From Nothopassalora personata (Eukaryota > Ascomycota > Dothideomycetes > Mycosphaerellales > Mycosphaerellaceae), in NCBI GenBank assembly GCA_033816765.1, contig CM066291.1:4092001-4156000 (forward strand): 64,000 nt of DNA, in the 5' to 3' direction. The translations under genes and the position numbers were made by a program. The notes under the pieces are model-generated. The model saw nothing but the letters and a program-made list of their open reading frames with translations, made no database searches and was not told where the DNA came from. Positions 23,181 through 34,596 of this stretch are shown one piece after another. Each line of letters begins with the position of its first letter. Position 1 is the stretch's first letter.

Positions 23181-23795
23181 ATGTCGCTCACAGTCGCTCG
23201 CTTACAAGAAGAACGCAAGCAATGGCGCAAAGACCACCCTTTCGGCTTCGTCGCGCGACCAGTGAAGAGTAGCCAGGGCGCACTCGACCTGAAGAAGTGG
23301 GACTGTGCGATACCAGGCAAAGACAAGACGATCTGGGAGGGTGGGCTGTTCAAGCTCGAAGTGCAGTTTCCAGATGGTGAGCATACATGATACTGGACGC
23401 TGAGGAAGCGGTGTCACTGACCTCTGCGCAGAGTACCCAACTAAGCCGCCGAAGTGCAAGTTCGTTCCACCTCTCTTCCACCCAAACGTATACCCTTCTG
23501 GAACCGTCTGCTTGAGCATTCTCAACGAGGAGGAAGGATGGAAGCCAGCAATTACGATCAAGGAAATCTTGCTCGGCATCCAGATGCTCCTCGACGAGGT
23601 GAACCCCGACTCACCAGCACAGGCGGATGCGTACAACCTGTACAAGAAAGATCGAGCGGCCTATGAGAAGAGGATCAAGCAGGTGAGCATGCCTCAAACA
23701 ACATTACCTCGGCGCTGTGAGCTATACTGGGCGCGTTGGGCGAGAAGACTGACATCCTGGATATACAGGTCGTGAAGGATAATCCGGCACCGTGA
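23181..23795 (+). CDS. UBC9: SUMO-conjugating enzyme E2 (Ubc9)
   Basis: Exons 23181-23376, 23432-23682 and 23769-23795 (introns 55 and 86 bp) give 157 residues, exactly the family length. The last exon encodes only VVKDNPAP and a stop. The active site is [15 protein letters not shown] with the catalytic Cys near residue 92. The Ubc9-specific insert [18 protein letters not shown] is present. Ubc9 is the only SUMO E2 in fungi, acting with the Aos1/Uba2 E1 in the nucleus. The short third exon is easily missed but is supported by the donor (GTGAGC), the acceptor (ACAG) and the expected C-terminus. Confidence 0.96.
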
Positions 23796-25680
23796 TCTGC
23801 GACGAACCCATACGCACCATCGAACGCACCATCACACAGGACTGGAGCATGCGACCGTCAGTCACACAAAAGCATTCGGGGGACGAGACCAACGCCGAGA
23901 GAGATGATACCACGAGGAGGCGACAAGTAGTAGAAAGCGAAGTCGCGGAGGGACTTGCCCGGGATCCTCACGCCAGAAACCTGTCTGCTGCGGAACATAA
24001 TTGAGCGCGCAAGATAGCTGCGTTGAACAGAACTGACTTCCTTAGCGAAGACGTCTGGGCGACACGAGACACGAAACCACGTATCATGCATGAATGCAGA
24101 AGCTACTTGTATTCGGTTTCTCACATCACTTGAGTCTCGAACCACCTTCACATGCTCAGGGCTGGACCGTTTGAGATCGCGAGCTTTCGCATGCCGTTTA
24201 GCAGGTCCCGCGGAAGTGCCCATCTGCCCATGTGCTGGCACACAGCTCAGAGCTACGCCAGGACGTCATTGAGCTGTCACCCAGCTCAAAGGAGCGACTA
24301 TTGCGCTCTACGCTCAGGACTGCGGGATAGAAAGCAAATAAAGAAAACTTGCTCCAGAGGGAAGACCATAGATCAACGCCAACAAGATACAATGCGTGCA
24401 GGTATCAGCTCAAAAGTTCTCCCTAGATCACCCGCATATCTAACATCCTTAGGCACAGAACACCCACGAGAGTCTCTCGGCGACGAGGATGAAGATGTAA
24501 TTCATGGCGCCGACAATCACGGCGAAGAGTGATATGGCCAGGACGAGCCCATCAGCGAGAAGATCGAGAACGTGATGGAGGGAGGCGAGGAGAAGAAGAA
24601 TTAGACAGGTCTCGTACTGGACCTTGAATGAAACCAACGGACCGATTCCATCGTGGTGCATCATGTTCTCTCGATTCCTTATAGTCAGCAGGCTCGATGA
24701 TGTACAGGAGCCTGGAAATCATGTTGCGTCTTTGCCTGCAGCCACCCCTGGAGAGGCGTGCCTGGCGTCTGCTAAGCATATTGTGGCAGCGCCCTGATGT
24801 GAAGACATCGGGTACGTCTCGAATTGGTCTATCCCGTGGTGGTACATTCCAACTTGTAAGGTAGTATGGGGCAAGAACGATCAATCACGATAAGTTCTGC
24901 CCATACCTGTTCTACCCATGTCGCTGCACAGACCGGAGCTGTTTCCGTGCCAATCTGTAGTTCTAGTTTCTTCCCTTCCGGACACGTTCTTCATCACGAT
25001 CATCACCTGCATCAACGAGGTAATTCGCACGTGAGGTTCACGTCCTGCCATCTACGAATCGCTCCTGGAGGGACGAGCCTCAAGCGTACCATTTTAAGAA
25101 GATGCCAAACTGCAGATCATCGTGGCGCCCAGAATGACGGCACCGACGGCACCAAGACATTTTCCACCTTTCTCTGACTCCGGCTAACGATGACCCTCAA
25201 AGCTGGCTCAGGCTGTAGTTCAGATGCCAAGCCTAGACTCACGAGTGCACTGGTGCAAGAAGGTGGCCCTACGACTCGGGCTCGACTCGCGAACGAGATG
25301 TCGAGAACTTCCTTCCTTAGTTGAGAGGACAAGGGCCGCCTCATAAACTCTGGACGAGTTTCTTATGCAACGGCTGCCCAGTCGCATTGTTCCTTGTGGC
25401 CACACCCGCAAGTACAGCTTGGCGGAGACGATTTTCCGTGATCGCCGTCTTCGTTGCGGCTGTTTTTGCAGCCACTGATGAAGCCCAGATCGTCCTGTGA
25501 ATGTCCATAGTCGTGGAGGCTTCGGCGTCGAGACGTCCTTCTTCGAGAGCACCATTCCAGCGTTACCGACTGACATTGCGGTAATGGTATACCTTCTTAT
25601 TGTTCCTGCTTCGTCGCACACCCTCCTCTTTGATCAGCCTCTACTCTAGGACTGTTCAGCAAGTGTTCTATTCTTCCATC
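23796..25680. other. 1.9-kb spacer; one hydrophobic ORF of unknown status
   Basis: No gene is convincingly supported. On the minus strand 24664-24449 encodes 71 residues with two strongly hydrophobic stretches (CLILLLLASLHH and ISLFAVIVGAMNYIFILV). The same frame extends upstream past one stop to about 24850, so it may be the end of a decayed small membrane protein. The remaining ORFs look random. Confidence 0.4.
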
Positions 25681-27016
25681 ATGCTTCACACAGTAGCGTT
25701 GGCGTTGCCACTACTCGCGGCATGCACATATGCCTCACCTGTAGCATTGCCGTTGTCCTACGAATTCGGCACCGGAATCCCAGATGCTGAGGGCAAGGCT
25801 CTTCCAGAGCGCGACCTCGAAGTACGCCAGAGTGGCAAATTCAGGTTCTTTGACCTGAAGACGCCTCTGTCTGGACCTTGCGATATGGCCTTCAACCCCG
25901 CAGACGGTCTTCTCTATGGCGAACAACAGTTCATCAATCAGCTGTTCAGCATCGACACGAACTCCGGGAAGGTGACGGAATACCCAATCCCAGTCACTCC
26001 ATTCAACCAGAACAACGCAACACCAATCTTTCAACTTCCAGGTGCGGGTGTAATTCCTGCGCCAATCGGCGACAGGTTGGCTTTCTCGTGTGCTATCCGT
26101 GACGGAGCGGATGGAAACATGTAAGCAGATACAATCAAGTAGGATGCCCGTCTGGCTGACACTTTGCAGCTATGCCAGTAACGGTGTGCGAAATCAGCTT
26201 GTTCAGCTCAAAGCCTCAGACAAGAGCATTCGAGTATTCCAGACCAACGAGGACGGCCAGTCTTCGAACCCACTGGGCAATCTGTTCCCGTTCAACGACC
26301 TCTACACCGACAAGACAGGCATGTGGGTGACACAGACGACTGGTCTTGTTCTGCAACACTTCCGCTACGACACGCAAACTTTCAAGAACTACCGAGTCTT
26401 CAGCATCAACGAGCTGCCACTCGGTGTATTCGTTGCTTCAGACGGCATCGTATACGGCTGCCTCGTCTTGGGCAACGCTATCTTCACCTTCGACCCAAAT
26501 ACTGAGAAGTACGACGGATACCCACTCCCACTTCTGGCAGGTCTTCAGTCGCCGGCAGTCGTTCGTGTCCAGAAAGGTGACTGGGTCTACTTCACCACGC
26601 TCTTCGGCAGAGGTCAGGGTCGCATCAATATCAAGTCGAAGAAGATCGAGCTCTATCCAACTGACAAGCTCCTTGGTTTCGGATCAGTGAACACTGGCCC
26701 GACTCCAGGTGGCAATGGCGGTTCTTGGATGTCGTTCTTCCTTACCAATGACCAGTTGGCTCGTCTCGACACCAGGACTTTGAAGTACACTTATGTGCAA
26801 ATGCCACCGGAGTTCTCTAACGCACCTAATGCAGTCCCTGCTGATCTTCCTGGTAGGTGTAATCTGTTCTGTCTGCTGTTGCATTCGCTGACCAAAGTTA
26901 CAGTCGATATCGGCACTGCCAACATTGCTGTCAATTACAAGCCAGGCAACAACTTGTACTTCAGCAGTGCGACTAGGAATCAGGTCGTGCAGTATGCGCT
27001 TGGCCCTGATGAGTAG
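25681..27016 (+). CDS. Secreted beta-propeller protein, virginiamycin B lyase/SMP-30-like
   Basis: Exons 25681-26120, 26170-26852 and 26904-27016 (introns 49 and 51 bp, CTGAC branches) give 411 residues. The first 20 residues are a signal peptide (MLHTVALALPLLAACTYASP). The mature part repeats blade-like units ending in FDPNTEKYDGYPLP, LDTRTLKYTYVQMP and YGEQQFINQLFSIDTNSGKV, as in Vgb-type six/seven-bladed propellers. Homologues are common secreted fungal proteins annotated as streptogramin lyases; no enzymatic role is shown for most. The upstream in-frame start at 25600 is rejected because it would bury the signal peptide. Substrate unknown. Confidence 0.85.
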
Positions 27017-27454
27017 AGGAGGCGGAGGATTGATGTATGCCTGCTTCACTCGGGATAAATGTTAACCCCCAATGTGAATGTCTGGCAGCATGCCCATTTC
27101 TTATCCTCATCAACATGCAACCTCTGACGCACTTGTATCTCGCGCTAGCTCGGTCCTCGTTGATCGGGCATGGAGCGAAAGAACTCTTCGTCTCTGCTCC
27201 GCCGAACACTAACGACCAGGTAGAGTTCTGCTATTAACCAGGTAAACTAACCAAAGGAGGCCACTTTTAGGCCACTTTTAGGCCGGCATCTAACGTAGTC
27301 GTAAGAGCTCCAGATTGTGCAACTCTATTCCAATTAATTCGAGGAGAGCGACTCTTATTGCCCCCCCCTCCCCCACCCCCTAAAGAGGTTCCTACAAGGG
27401 GCTTTAGAAAGCAGAGGGTACGAAGTCCGGCAATTCGTAATAAATCTTCAAAAC
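27017..27454. other. Repeat-like intergenic stretch
   Basis: No gene is seen. It contains a tandem duplication of an 11-mer, CCACTTTTAGG, at about 27260-27284. A C-rich tract with short interruptions lies at 27361-27381. The AT-rich, stop-rich composition suggests an old decayed repeat. Confidence 0.4.
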
Positions 27455-27781
27455 CTAGGCACATCTTGAGCACTTAGAAGCGGAGATACAGCTGTGTGAG
27501 AATCGTGTCTTTTGCGAAAAGCGTATCTGGTCGATAGCAAAACGATCTACAGCTCGGTTGCACTTTCCGCAATGAGATGAAGCATCACGGCAGTGACTCC
27601 ACTTCGTATCTCCATCTTCCTTCATGTACGCTACGCTACACAAACAACACACTACTGTTCCTCGCTCTGACGCTCCTTGTTCAACCGTTAGATCTTCCTC
27701 ACAATCTGCCACTCGTGCTGAACCTGTAACATGATGTCTAGGGCGCTGTAAATTCTGTTCACACTGCTCGCCTTTCCCCAA
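27455..27781 (-). CDS. Cys/His-rich ORF ending at a SINE insertion point (status uncertain)
   Basis: I do not recognise this. The 108-codon frame has no ATG start; it opens with TTG at 27781, the first base of a 16-bp target-site duplication. The C-terminal half holds a dense metal-ligand-like pattern (VVCCLCSVAYMKEDGD, then WSHCRDASSHCGKC, later FSHSCISASKCSRC). That is unlikely by chance but could be a relic of a zinc-finger gene. The upstream frame stops inside the duplication. It may be a 5'-truncated pseudogene or a last exon. Confidence 0.3.
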   Translation of the reverse strand: MGKGEQCEQNLQRPRHHVTGSARVADCEEDLTVEQGASERGTVVCCLCSVAYMKEDGDTKWSHCRDASSHCGKCNRAVDRFAIDQIRFSQKTRFSHSCISASKCSRCA

Positions 27782-27796
27782 CCTTAATCGTTGACA
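27781..27796. repeat. Target-site duplication, left copy
   Basis: ACCTTAATCGTTGACA, identical to 28238-28253. The two copies flank the SINE-like element exactly. Confidence 0.85.
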
Positions 27797-28237
27797 AAAA
27801 AAAAGGGTTCGTCAAAGTGATTTTCGGTGCTAGCCGAGCCGCAGTTAATACTTCCATTTGGGTCGGTTGCGAAGGGACCCCACCCCTTCGCTCGAAACGT
27901 TGCCACCTTTATTATAGGTATTAAGACGCCCGGTTGCGCGGTACACCGCCTGGTATATTCAGTTATACCCCATAAACTTAGGATATTTGTAAAGCGATCC
28001 TAGTAATAACCGCTATATTTGTCCCGTATAAGCGGAGGTAGCTATTGCCTATTAAGATTCAGCATACCCCTAAACTACTAATACGTTAATCTATTGTAGG
28101 CTAGATACGCTAGAACAGTCGGCTACTATCCAGCTACCGAAAAGTTCTAGGTGTCCCCGGCGAGATTCGAACTCGCAACCTTTCGACAGCCAATCGAAAG
28201 GGTTTCCCGTGGCTCCGTACCGTGAGCCACCGAGGAC
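27797..28237 (-). mobile_element. tRNA-headed SINE-like retroelement (441 bp) with oligo-T end
   Basis: The element lies between two perfect 16-bp direct repeats, the hallmark of LINE-type target-primed insertion. Read on the minus strand it starts at 28237 with a tRNA-like head whose first base is also the first base after the duplication. It continues through a ~350-bp body and ends in eight to nine T (A run 27796-27804 on the plus strand). My hand count over about 220 bp of the body gives roughly 32 TA to 20 AT dinucleotides, a RIP-like skew. No coding capacity is seen. The oligo-T rather than oligo-A end is unusual but is known in some plant SINE families. It could also be a tRNA pseudogene in a larger unit, but the duplications argue against this. 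Confidence 0.8.
28153..28237 (-). other. tRNA-like head of the SINE (not a functional tRNA)
   Basis: On the minus strand GTCCTCG pairs with CGGGGAC as an acceptor stem. A D-arm-like hairpin (GGCTCACGGTACGGAGCC) resembles the Pol III A box. GCGAGTTCGAATCTCGC forms a perfect T-arm containing the B box. Between them are a GGGAAACCC mini-hairpin and an 8-bp stem with loop TTGGCTG, which do not make a normal anticodon arm. A tRNA gene is therefore unlikely; an internal Pol III promoter is the likely role. Confidence 0.75.
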
Positions 28238-28253
28238 ACCTTAATCGTTGACA
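28238..28253. repeat. Target-site duplication, right copy
   Basis: Second copy of the 16-mer at 27781-27796. Its last base is the A of the start codon of the oxidoreductase gene. Confidence 0.85.
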
Positions 28254-29833
28254 TGGCTGACCATAAATCTGATGTCGTGCCAGAGGAAGTGATAGCAGAA
28301 GTTATCGACGATGCTCTTGCGGATCCAGGACTGCCGAGGACTGGACCAACTGATGCTTTCTGGCAGAATCCCGCCTCTGATATCTCGACCGAGAAGTCAA
28401 CAGAACTTCCATCGAAGACAAGATATGCCATCATCGGCTCTGGCATAACAGCATGTAGCGTAGCTCAGAACATCTTCAAACTGTCACATCAAAACCCAGA
28501 AGCTACTGTCACCGTTCTTGAAGCTCGCACATTATGTAGCGGCGCCACTGGTCGAAACGGAGGACATCTCTTGTCGCCAATGCCGAAGGAGTTCACGCGC
28601 ATGGAGAAGTACTTTGGTCGGAAAGAAACAACAGCAATCGCGGAGTTCGCGAATAGAACTTTAGATCGCATGCACGAACTGGGAGGAGAAGCCACATCGT
28701 TGGGTGCAGAGGTACGACGAGTGCGATCAATCTGCGGATATTGGGACGCCGATATCTTCGAAGCGGCGAAGAAGAGTCATCGGAGATATGAGCAGTGCAT
28801 GCCTGATCAACGGGATGACCACAAGGTCTTTGGACCTGAGGAGGCACGGGAGAAATTCCATATGAAAAATGCTGTTGGGGTTATCACGAGTAGTGCTGGA
28901 GCGTTCTGGCCGTATCGACTCATCACTGGATTGTTCAAGCGTCTGCTAGAGCAGTATGTGGGCAGGTTTTCGATCGAGACGGAGACGCCAGTGACCTCTG
29001 TGAGACACCACCCTGCCTCAGATGCCGACTATCCGTACGTACTGTCGACGCCCCGAGGTGTAGTCCGTGCCACGAAAGTGATTCACTGCACGAACGGCTG
29101 GACAGGTCATCTCCTCCCAAAACTTCGCGGCAAGATCTTTCCACTGCGAGGTACGATGTCTGTCCAAGCTGCAGGGTCCGACTTTGCGAACGAGGGAAAC
29201 GAGAAGTCATGGTCGACCATCGATGCGCCGACATACGACGCCACTGATAACACTTTCTCGTACGGCCTCTACTATGTCACCCAGAACGGCTATACCGGAG
29301 ACATCTTCATCGGTGGGGAAAAGCAATTAGCCACGGAGATCCTATCAAGCGACGACACTACCATCAGCACAATCTCAAAGAATAAACTCGAAACAGTCCT
29401 CCCCACAATCTTCAACAGAGGCTGGTCCAACGGCGAGAAACCGAACGTTAAATCAATCTGGTCAGGCATCATGGGCTACACGCCCGATCACCTCCCGTGG
29501 GTCGGTCAGATTCCAGAGTCATACACTGAGTGTGGAGGAGATGGAGAGTACATCGCGGCCGGCTTCAACGGCTATGGTATGCCGTTTTGCTGGGGATGCG
29601 GTGAGGAATTGGCGAAGATGATTGTGCGTAAGACTCAGATTAATGCTTGCTTGCCGCCATTACCGGAGAGCTTCTTGATTACGAAAAGGCGTTTAGAGAG
29701 CCCTTACACGACTATAGAAGCTGGAATTGCTGGTCTGCTGGAGCAGCCGTTGAGTTGGGCTGCGACTTGGAAGTTGGTTTGGATGGGTGTGAAAGCGAGT
29801 GTGTGGCAGAATTTGATCGCGAGGTTGGGATGA
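28253..29833 (+). CDS. FAD-dependent amine/amino-acid oxidoreductase (DAO family)
   Basis: A single exon of 526 residues. The FAD Rossmann motif YAIIGSGITACSVA is at ~57-70, followed by the acidic strand end (TVLEAR) and the CSGATGRNGGHL block typical of DAO-family proteins. The C-terminal FAD-binding segment WSGIMGYTPDHLPWVGQIPE and AAGFNGYGMPFCWGCGEELA are intact. The family oxidises amines, sarcosine or amino acids; the substrate is unknown. The start codon is immediately preceded by the SINE target-site duplication. Native upstream DNA therefore now lies 441 bp further away, and expression may be altered (inference). Confidence 0.9.
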   Translation: MADHKSDVVPEEVIAEVIDDALADPGLPRTGPTDAFWQNPASDISTEKSTELPSKTRYAIIGSGITACSVAQNIFKLSHQNPEATVTVLEARTLCSGATGRNGGHLLSPMPKEFTRMEKYFGRKETTAIAEFANRTLDRMHELGGEATSLGAEVRRVRSICGYWDADIFEAAKKSHRRYEQCMPDQRDDHKVFGPEEAREKFHMKNAVGVITSSAGAFWPYRLITGLFKRLLEQYVGRFSIETETPVTSVRHHPASDADYPYVLSTPRGVVRATKVIHCTNGWTGHLLPKLRGKIFPLRGTMSVQAAGSDFANEGNEKSWSTIDAPTYDATDNTFSYGLYYVTQNGYTGDIFIGGEKQLATEILSSDDTTISTISKNKLETVLPTIFNRGWSNGEKPNVKSIWSGIMGYTPDHLPWVGQIPESYTECGGDGEYIAAGFNGYGMPFCWGCGEELAKMIVRKTQINACLPPLPESFLITKRRLESPYTTIEAGIAGLLEQPLSWAATWKLVWMGVKASVWQNLIARLG

Positions 29834-30215
29834 ATGTGATAGAACAGTATTGATCTCCACTTACTCCGTCTGGGTCAAGCTCTGCTAACAACGGTATTTA
29901 GTCTCTACTCCGACTACTAGACCTTCCGAATCCATGTCCGGATAGTCACAATTCTGCATTTGCTACCTGGTTCGACTTTTTGACTACTCCGGCCGTCACG
30001 CTCCTCGCTCCTCGCTCCTCAGCTGTTTTCTCGACATCTGCCGGTAGCTCTATCCTTAGGTCCTAGATGGTCCCGGTCGCTTCCTGCGCAGGTTAAAGAC
30101 TCCGATCCGTTTGCCATTTCTCAAAGCACGAAGCAAATATGCGCCGCATTGATATGGACATCAGTACTCAGGAACATGTCCAAATCGTTACCACGAAACC
30201 CCAATACAGTCGCGC
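29834..30215. other. Intergenic
   Basis: No gene is seen. It contains a short direct repeat of CGCTCCT at 29998-30022. Confidence 0.45.
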
Positions 30216-30912
30216 ATGTCACCCAAACACTTCATCAATATCCATCAAGGCTTCGCAGGAATCTATGAACTGCCCAAAACTCACACCTGCGACGGCAACG
30301 GGACCCACACTATCAGTCGCATAGGCTCGCACGGCTGCCGGACCTGTGTCTGCATATACGTACGCCTGAACGACCGGGCATGCTTTGCAGGTCACCTTCA
30401 CGCCACAGCTGGCGAGAGTCGCAGACCGTGTCTAAGCAAGTCAGAAGCGGAAGGAAGGCTTTGAGCAATACATGTGGGCTTGTCTAAGCATAGTTCCAGG
30501 ACTCCAAGCTGCGGTCGAGACGGAAGAGTATCGATGCGGGAAGCGCACAGCGATCCTCGCGTGTCCAATCGTCAGGATTAACGGCAAGGCAGCCGCAGGT
30601 GGGAATATCGTTGCAGTGCTGCGAAACTTCTTTGACTTAGATGACGAGATCCAGGTTGAGGGTGCACATGGCTTTGGGATCGATCATGCTGACCCAGAGG
30701 ATCGGCAGCTGTTTCGCTGGTCGTATGAGGGTGTTTATGATATTGCTTCTACTATTTTGCCCCACACATTGGAGGCGGATCCCGAGGAGATGGCGCCAGA
30801 AAGGTATGGCTGGGAATGTTGCTTTCGGCCTCGGACTAGTGAACAGGCGGGATCTTTCGAGTTCATGACTAACGAGGATGGGCGTTGGACTAGAGGTAAA
30901 CCAGATGCGTAG
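30216..30912 (+). pseudogene. Frameshifted gene with possible CheD/NTAN-like deamidase motif
   Basis: Two adjacent frames appear to be one protein of ~228 residues. Part 1 (30216-30464) ends KSEAEG then RL and a stop; part 2 is open from 30436 and runs to 30912. Omitting one base in GGAAGGAAGG (near 30456) joins them. No plausible intron with a branch site lies between. Part 1 contains GSHGCRTCVCIYVRLNDRAC followed by FAGHLHA, a Cys...His spacing resembling the CheD/NTAN1 deamidase fold; this is inference. Part 2 has NGKAAAGGNIVAVLRNFF and an acidic C-terminus. Either a recent pseudogene or a sequencing error. Confidence 0.5.
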
Positions 30913-32540
<1,628 letters not shown>

Positions 32541-32825
32541 ACGACCGGGAATGAGGAATGATGATAAGATGAGGCGCTACCATTTGGCACTGGAGGCGCT
32601 TGTTGATACCCAGTGTAAGCATGTGTATATGAAAAGTTTCAACTCTCAGCCACCTTTTCAGGTCGTGCAGCATTTGAGTCGAGATACTGCTATCTTCTGG
32701 TCGGCAACGACCGCCCAGGGATTGCAAGCACTTAAACCCCGCAAGTCACAGCAGCATGCGACACACCTGAATGTCGTGGCAGCCCCGAGGGCTTTTTGTC
32801 GGTCAACTACGACTTTCCGTGATGG

Positions 32826-33166
32826 ATGGTCTCGCGTATCATCACTGCTGACATTCGGTTCATGGGTTACGGAGGACCAGAGGTATCCATCAGCACTACG
32901 AACATACGAGATCCTAGCGCTCTTGCATTCTCCGCTGCAACTGACGGGGATGTAACCGCGGTGCAACATCTACCGGAAGGAGCCTACGCATCAGTACGGG
33001 ACGTCTCATCCGGCTCTGGCCATACTCCGCTCCACCTTGCGGTCATCAGAAGGCTCGCGAAGGTGATAGCACTCTTCTGCAATTTGGTGCGGAGCCACCG
33101 GTGGAGAATGCTGCACAAGAAGCACCCTACGACAAATCATGGGACTGGCTTCCTTCCTTGACCTAG
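32826..33166 (+). pseudogene. Ankyrin-repeat relic with frameshift
   Basis: The frame at 32826 encodes SALAFSAATDGDVTAVQHL and SVRDVSSGSGHTPLHLAVI, a recognisable ankyrin helix-turn pattern. Coding sense then continues in another frame (LLQFGAEPPVENAAQEAPYD, then KSWDWLPSLT and a stop at 33164-33166). The break is near 33070. No start or upstream domain is present, so this is the tail of a lost ankyrin protein of the kind common in fungal NACHT/ankyrin families. Confidence 0.55.
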
Positions 33167-33418
33167 AGACTACCAGAAGTTATATCATCACTGGCCATTC
33201 TCGCAACACCGTTGCAGGCCTGACACATATGGACGACAAATTGCCACTCGTGATGATTGGCTTGAAAGCGCAGGAGGCTGAGGTGCTCTGCGCAGCACCT
33301 GTCCACGAGGTCGGAGACGTTCGATATGCTATATACCTCCTACCTGCCGAGGTGTGATCAGCGACCACTTCACAACGATTACATTAGCACTATCAAGTGA
33401 CCTGTCTATACTTGACAG

Positions 33419-34471
33419 ATGGCAGACTTTTCACAGTACGGCGGTGCAAGCGAGGAGCTCACGAAACTACTCGCTACACTTCCAGCTCCACCGGTCCAGT
33501 CACTTGAAGAACTCAAAAGGACCGTCAACGAAGGTCGAGAAGATGCAGCTCGCGAGGAGATGAAGCATCTCGCCAGCCAAGTTCATATCAAAGATCACTT
33601 CATCCCAGCTAGAGACGGCTGCAAGATCGAAGCACGAAGCTACCGCTCAACGGCCCACCCAGTGAGCCACACTCTCCCAATCTACATCCACTATCACGGC
33701 GGTGGCTTCCTCTTCGGAACACTCTCCTCAGAAGACGCCACCTGCTCCCGCATCGCCCTCGACGTCCCCGTCGTAGTCATAAACGTCAACTATCGCCACA
33801 CACCCGAGCGTCTCTTTCCCATACCATTCCACGATGCCGAAGATGCGTACGAATGGGCTTTCTCCAACGGCGCGGAGTTCGGTGGTGACTCCAGCAGAAT
33901 CGTTGTTGGTGGGATGTCAGCAGGTGGTTCACTCGCAGCAGCTCTAGCCCAGACCAAGAAGCGTGAGAATTCTGCTTCGTTCCAAAGTCTGAAGGGACAA
34001 GTCTTGATGATTCCTTGCCTGGCACATCCCGACTGCTACGGACCGATTTTGAAGCAGATGAAGAGTCCAGAGATCTCATCGTACAAGGAGAACGAGTTCG
34101 CTCCGATCTTGCCGATGAGTAGATTCATGATGTTCACGAATCTACTCTACGAGGGGACTCCAAGTCTCGACGACAGGCGCGCCAACCCGGGAGGTGCTTC
34201 TCCAGAAGAGGCGAAAGGCTTACCGCCTGCGACCTTTGCTATTGCTGGCCTTGATCTGTTGCGAGATGAGGCGATCTTGTATGCAAAGCTTTTGACCGAG
34301 CAGGGTGTGCCGACTGACGTGCATCTGTTTAAAGGTGTGCCGCATGGGTTTCGCAGGCTGGGGGATAAGCTGTCTGCTAGCAAGCATTGGGATGAGGTGA
34401 TGCATAATGGTATTAGATGGGCGTTAGATCAGCCGGAAGGCGCTGGAGCCATGGAAGTCAAGGTGCATTGA
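33419..34471 (+). CDS. Alpha/beta-hydrolase, HSL-type esterase
   Basis: A single exon of 350 residues. The oxyanion-hole motif HYHGGGFLFG (~90-99) and nucleophile VVGGMSAGGS (Ser ~166) are present. An acid near GLDLLRDE (~277-284) and His in GVPHGFRR (~308) complete a hormone-sensitive-lipase/arylacetamide-deacetylase type triad. No signal peptide, so probably cytosolic. Related fungal enzymes hydrolyse small esters or act in secondary metabolism; the substrate is unknown. It lies next to decayed genes but is intact itself. Confidence 0.9.
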   Translation: MADFSQYGGASEELTKLLATLPAPPVQSLEELKRTVNEGREDAAREEMKHLASQVHIKDHFIPARDGCKIEARSYRSTAHPVSHTLPIYIHYHGGGFLFGTLSSEDATCSRIALDVPVVVINVNYRHTPERLFPIPFHDAEDAYEWAFSNGAEFGGDSSRIVVGGMSAGGSLAAALAQTKKRENSASFQSLKGQVLMIPCLAHPDCYGPILKQMKSPEISSYKENEFAPILPMSRFMMFTNLLYEGTPSLDDRRANPGGASPEEAKGLPPATFAIAGLDLLRDEAILYAKLLTEQGVPTDVHLFKGVPHGFRRLGDKLSASKHWDEVMHNGIRWALDQPEGAGAMEVKVH

Positions 34472-34596
34472 TGGTGCCTGAAGCATGAAAGTGAACTCAG
34501 CTGCGTCTTCAGCTTCATGCTGTACGAAGCATCTCGTCTATGCTCGTGCTCTTCTGGCTAGGTATATCGCATTGCTCCGCATGAGCCACGATCGTT

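Noticed and set aside
28153..28237. A tRNA gene on the minus strand
   Set aside because: Acceptor and T arms are good, but there is no normal anticodon arm, there is an extra mini-hairpin, and the unit is the head of an element bounded by 16-bp duplications.
27797..28237. The 441-bp segment as an intron of the oxidoreductase gene
   Set aside because: The coding frame begins after it with a complete N-terminus; ends are not GT..AG on the plus strand, and perfect direct repeats flank it.
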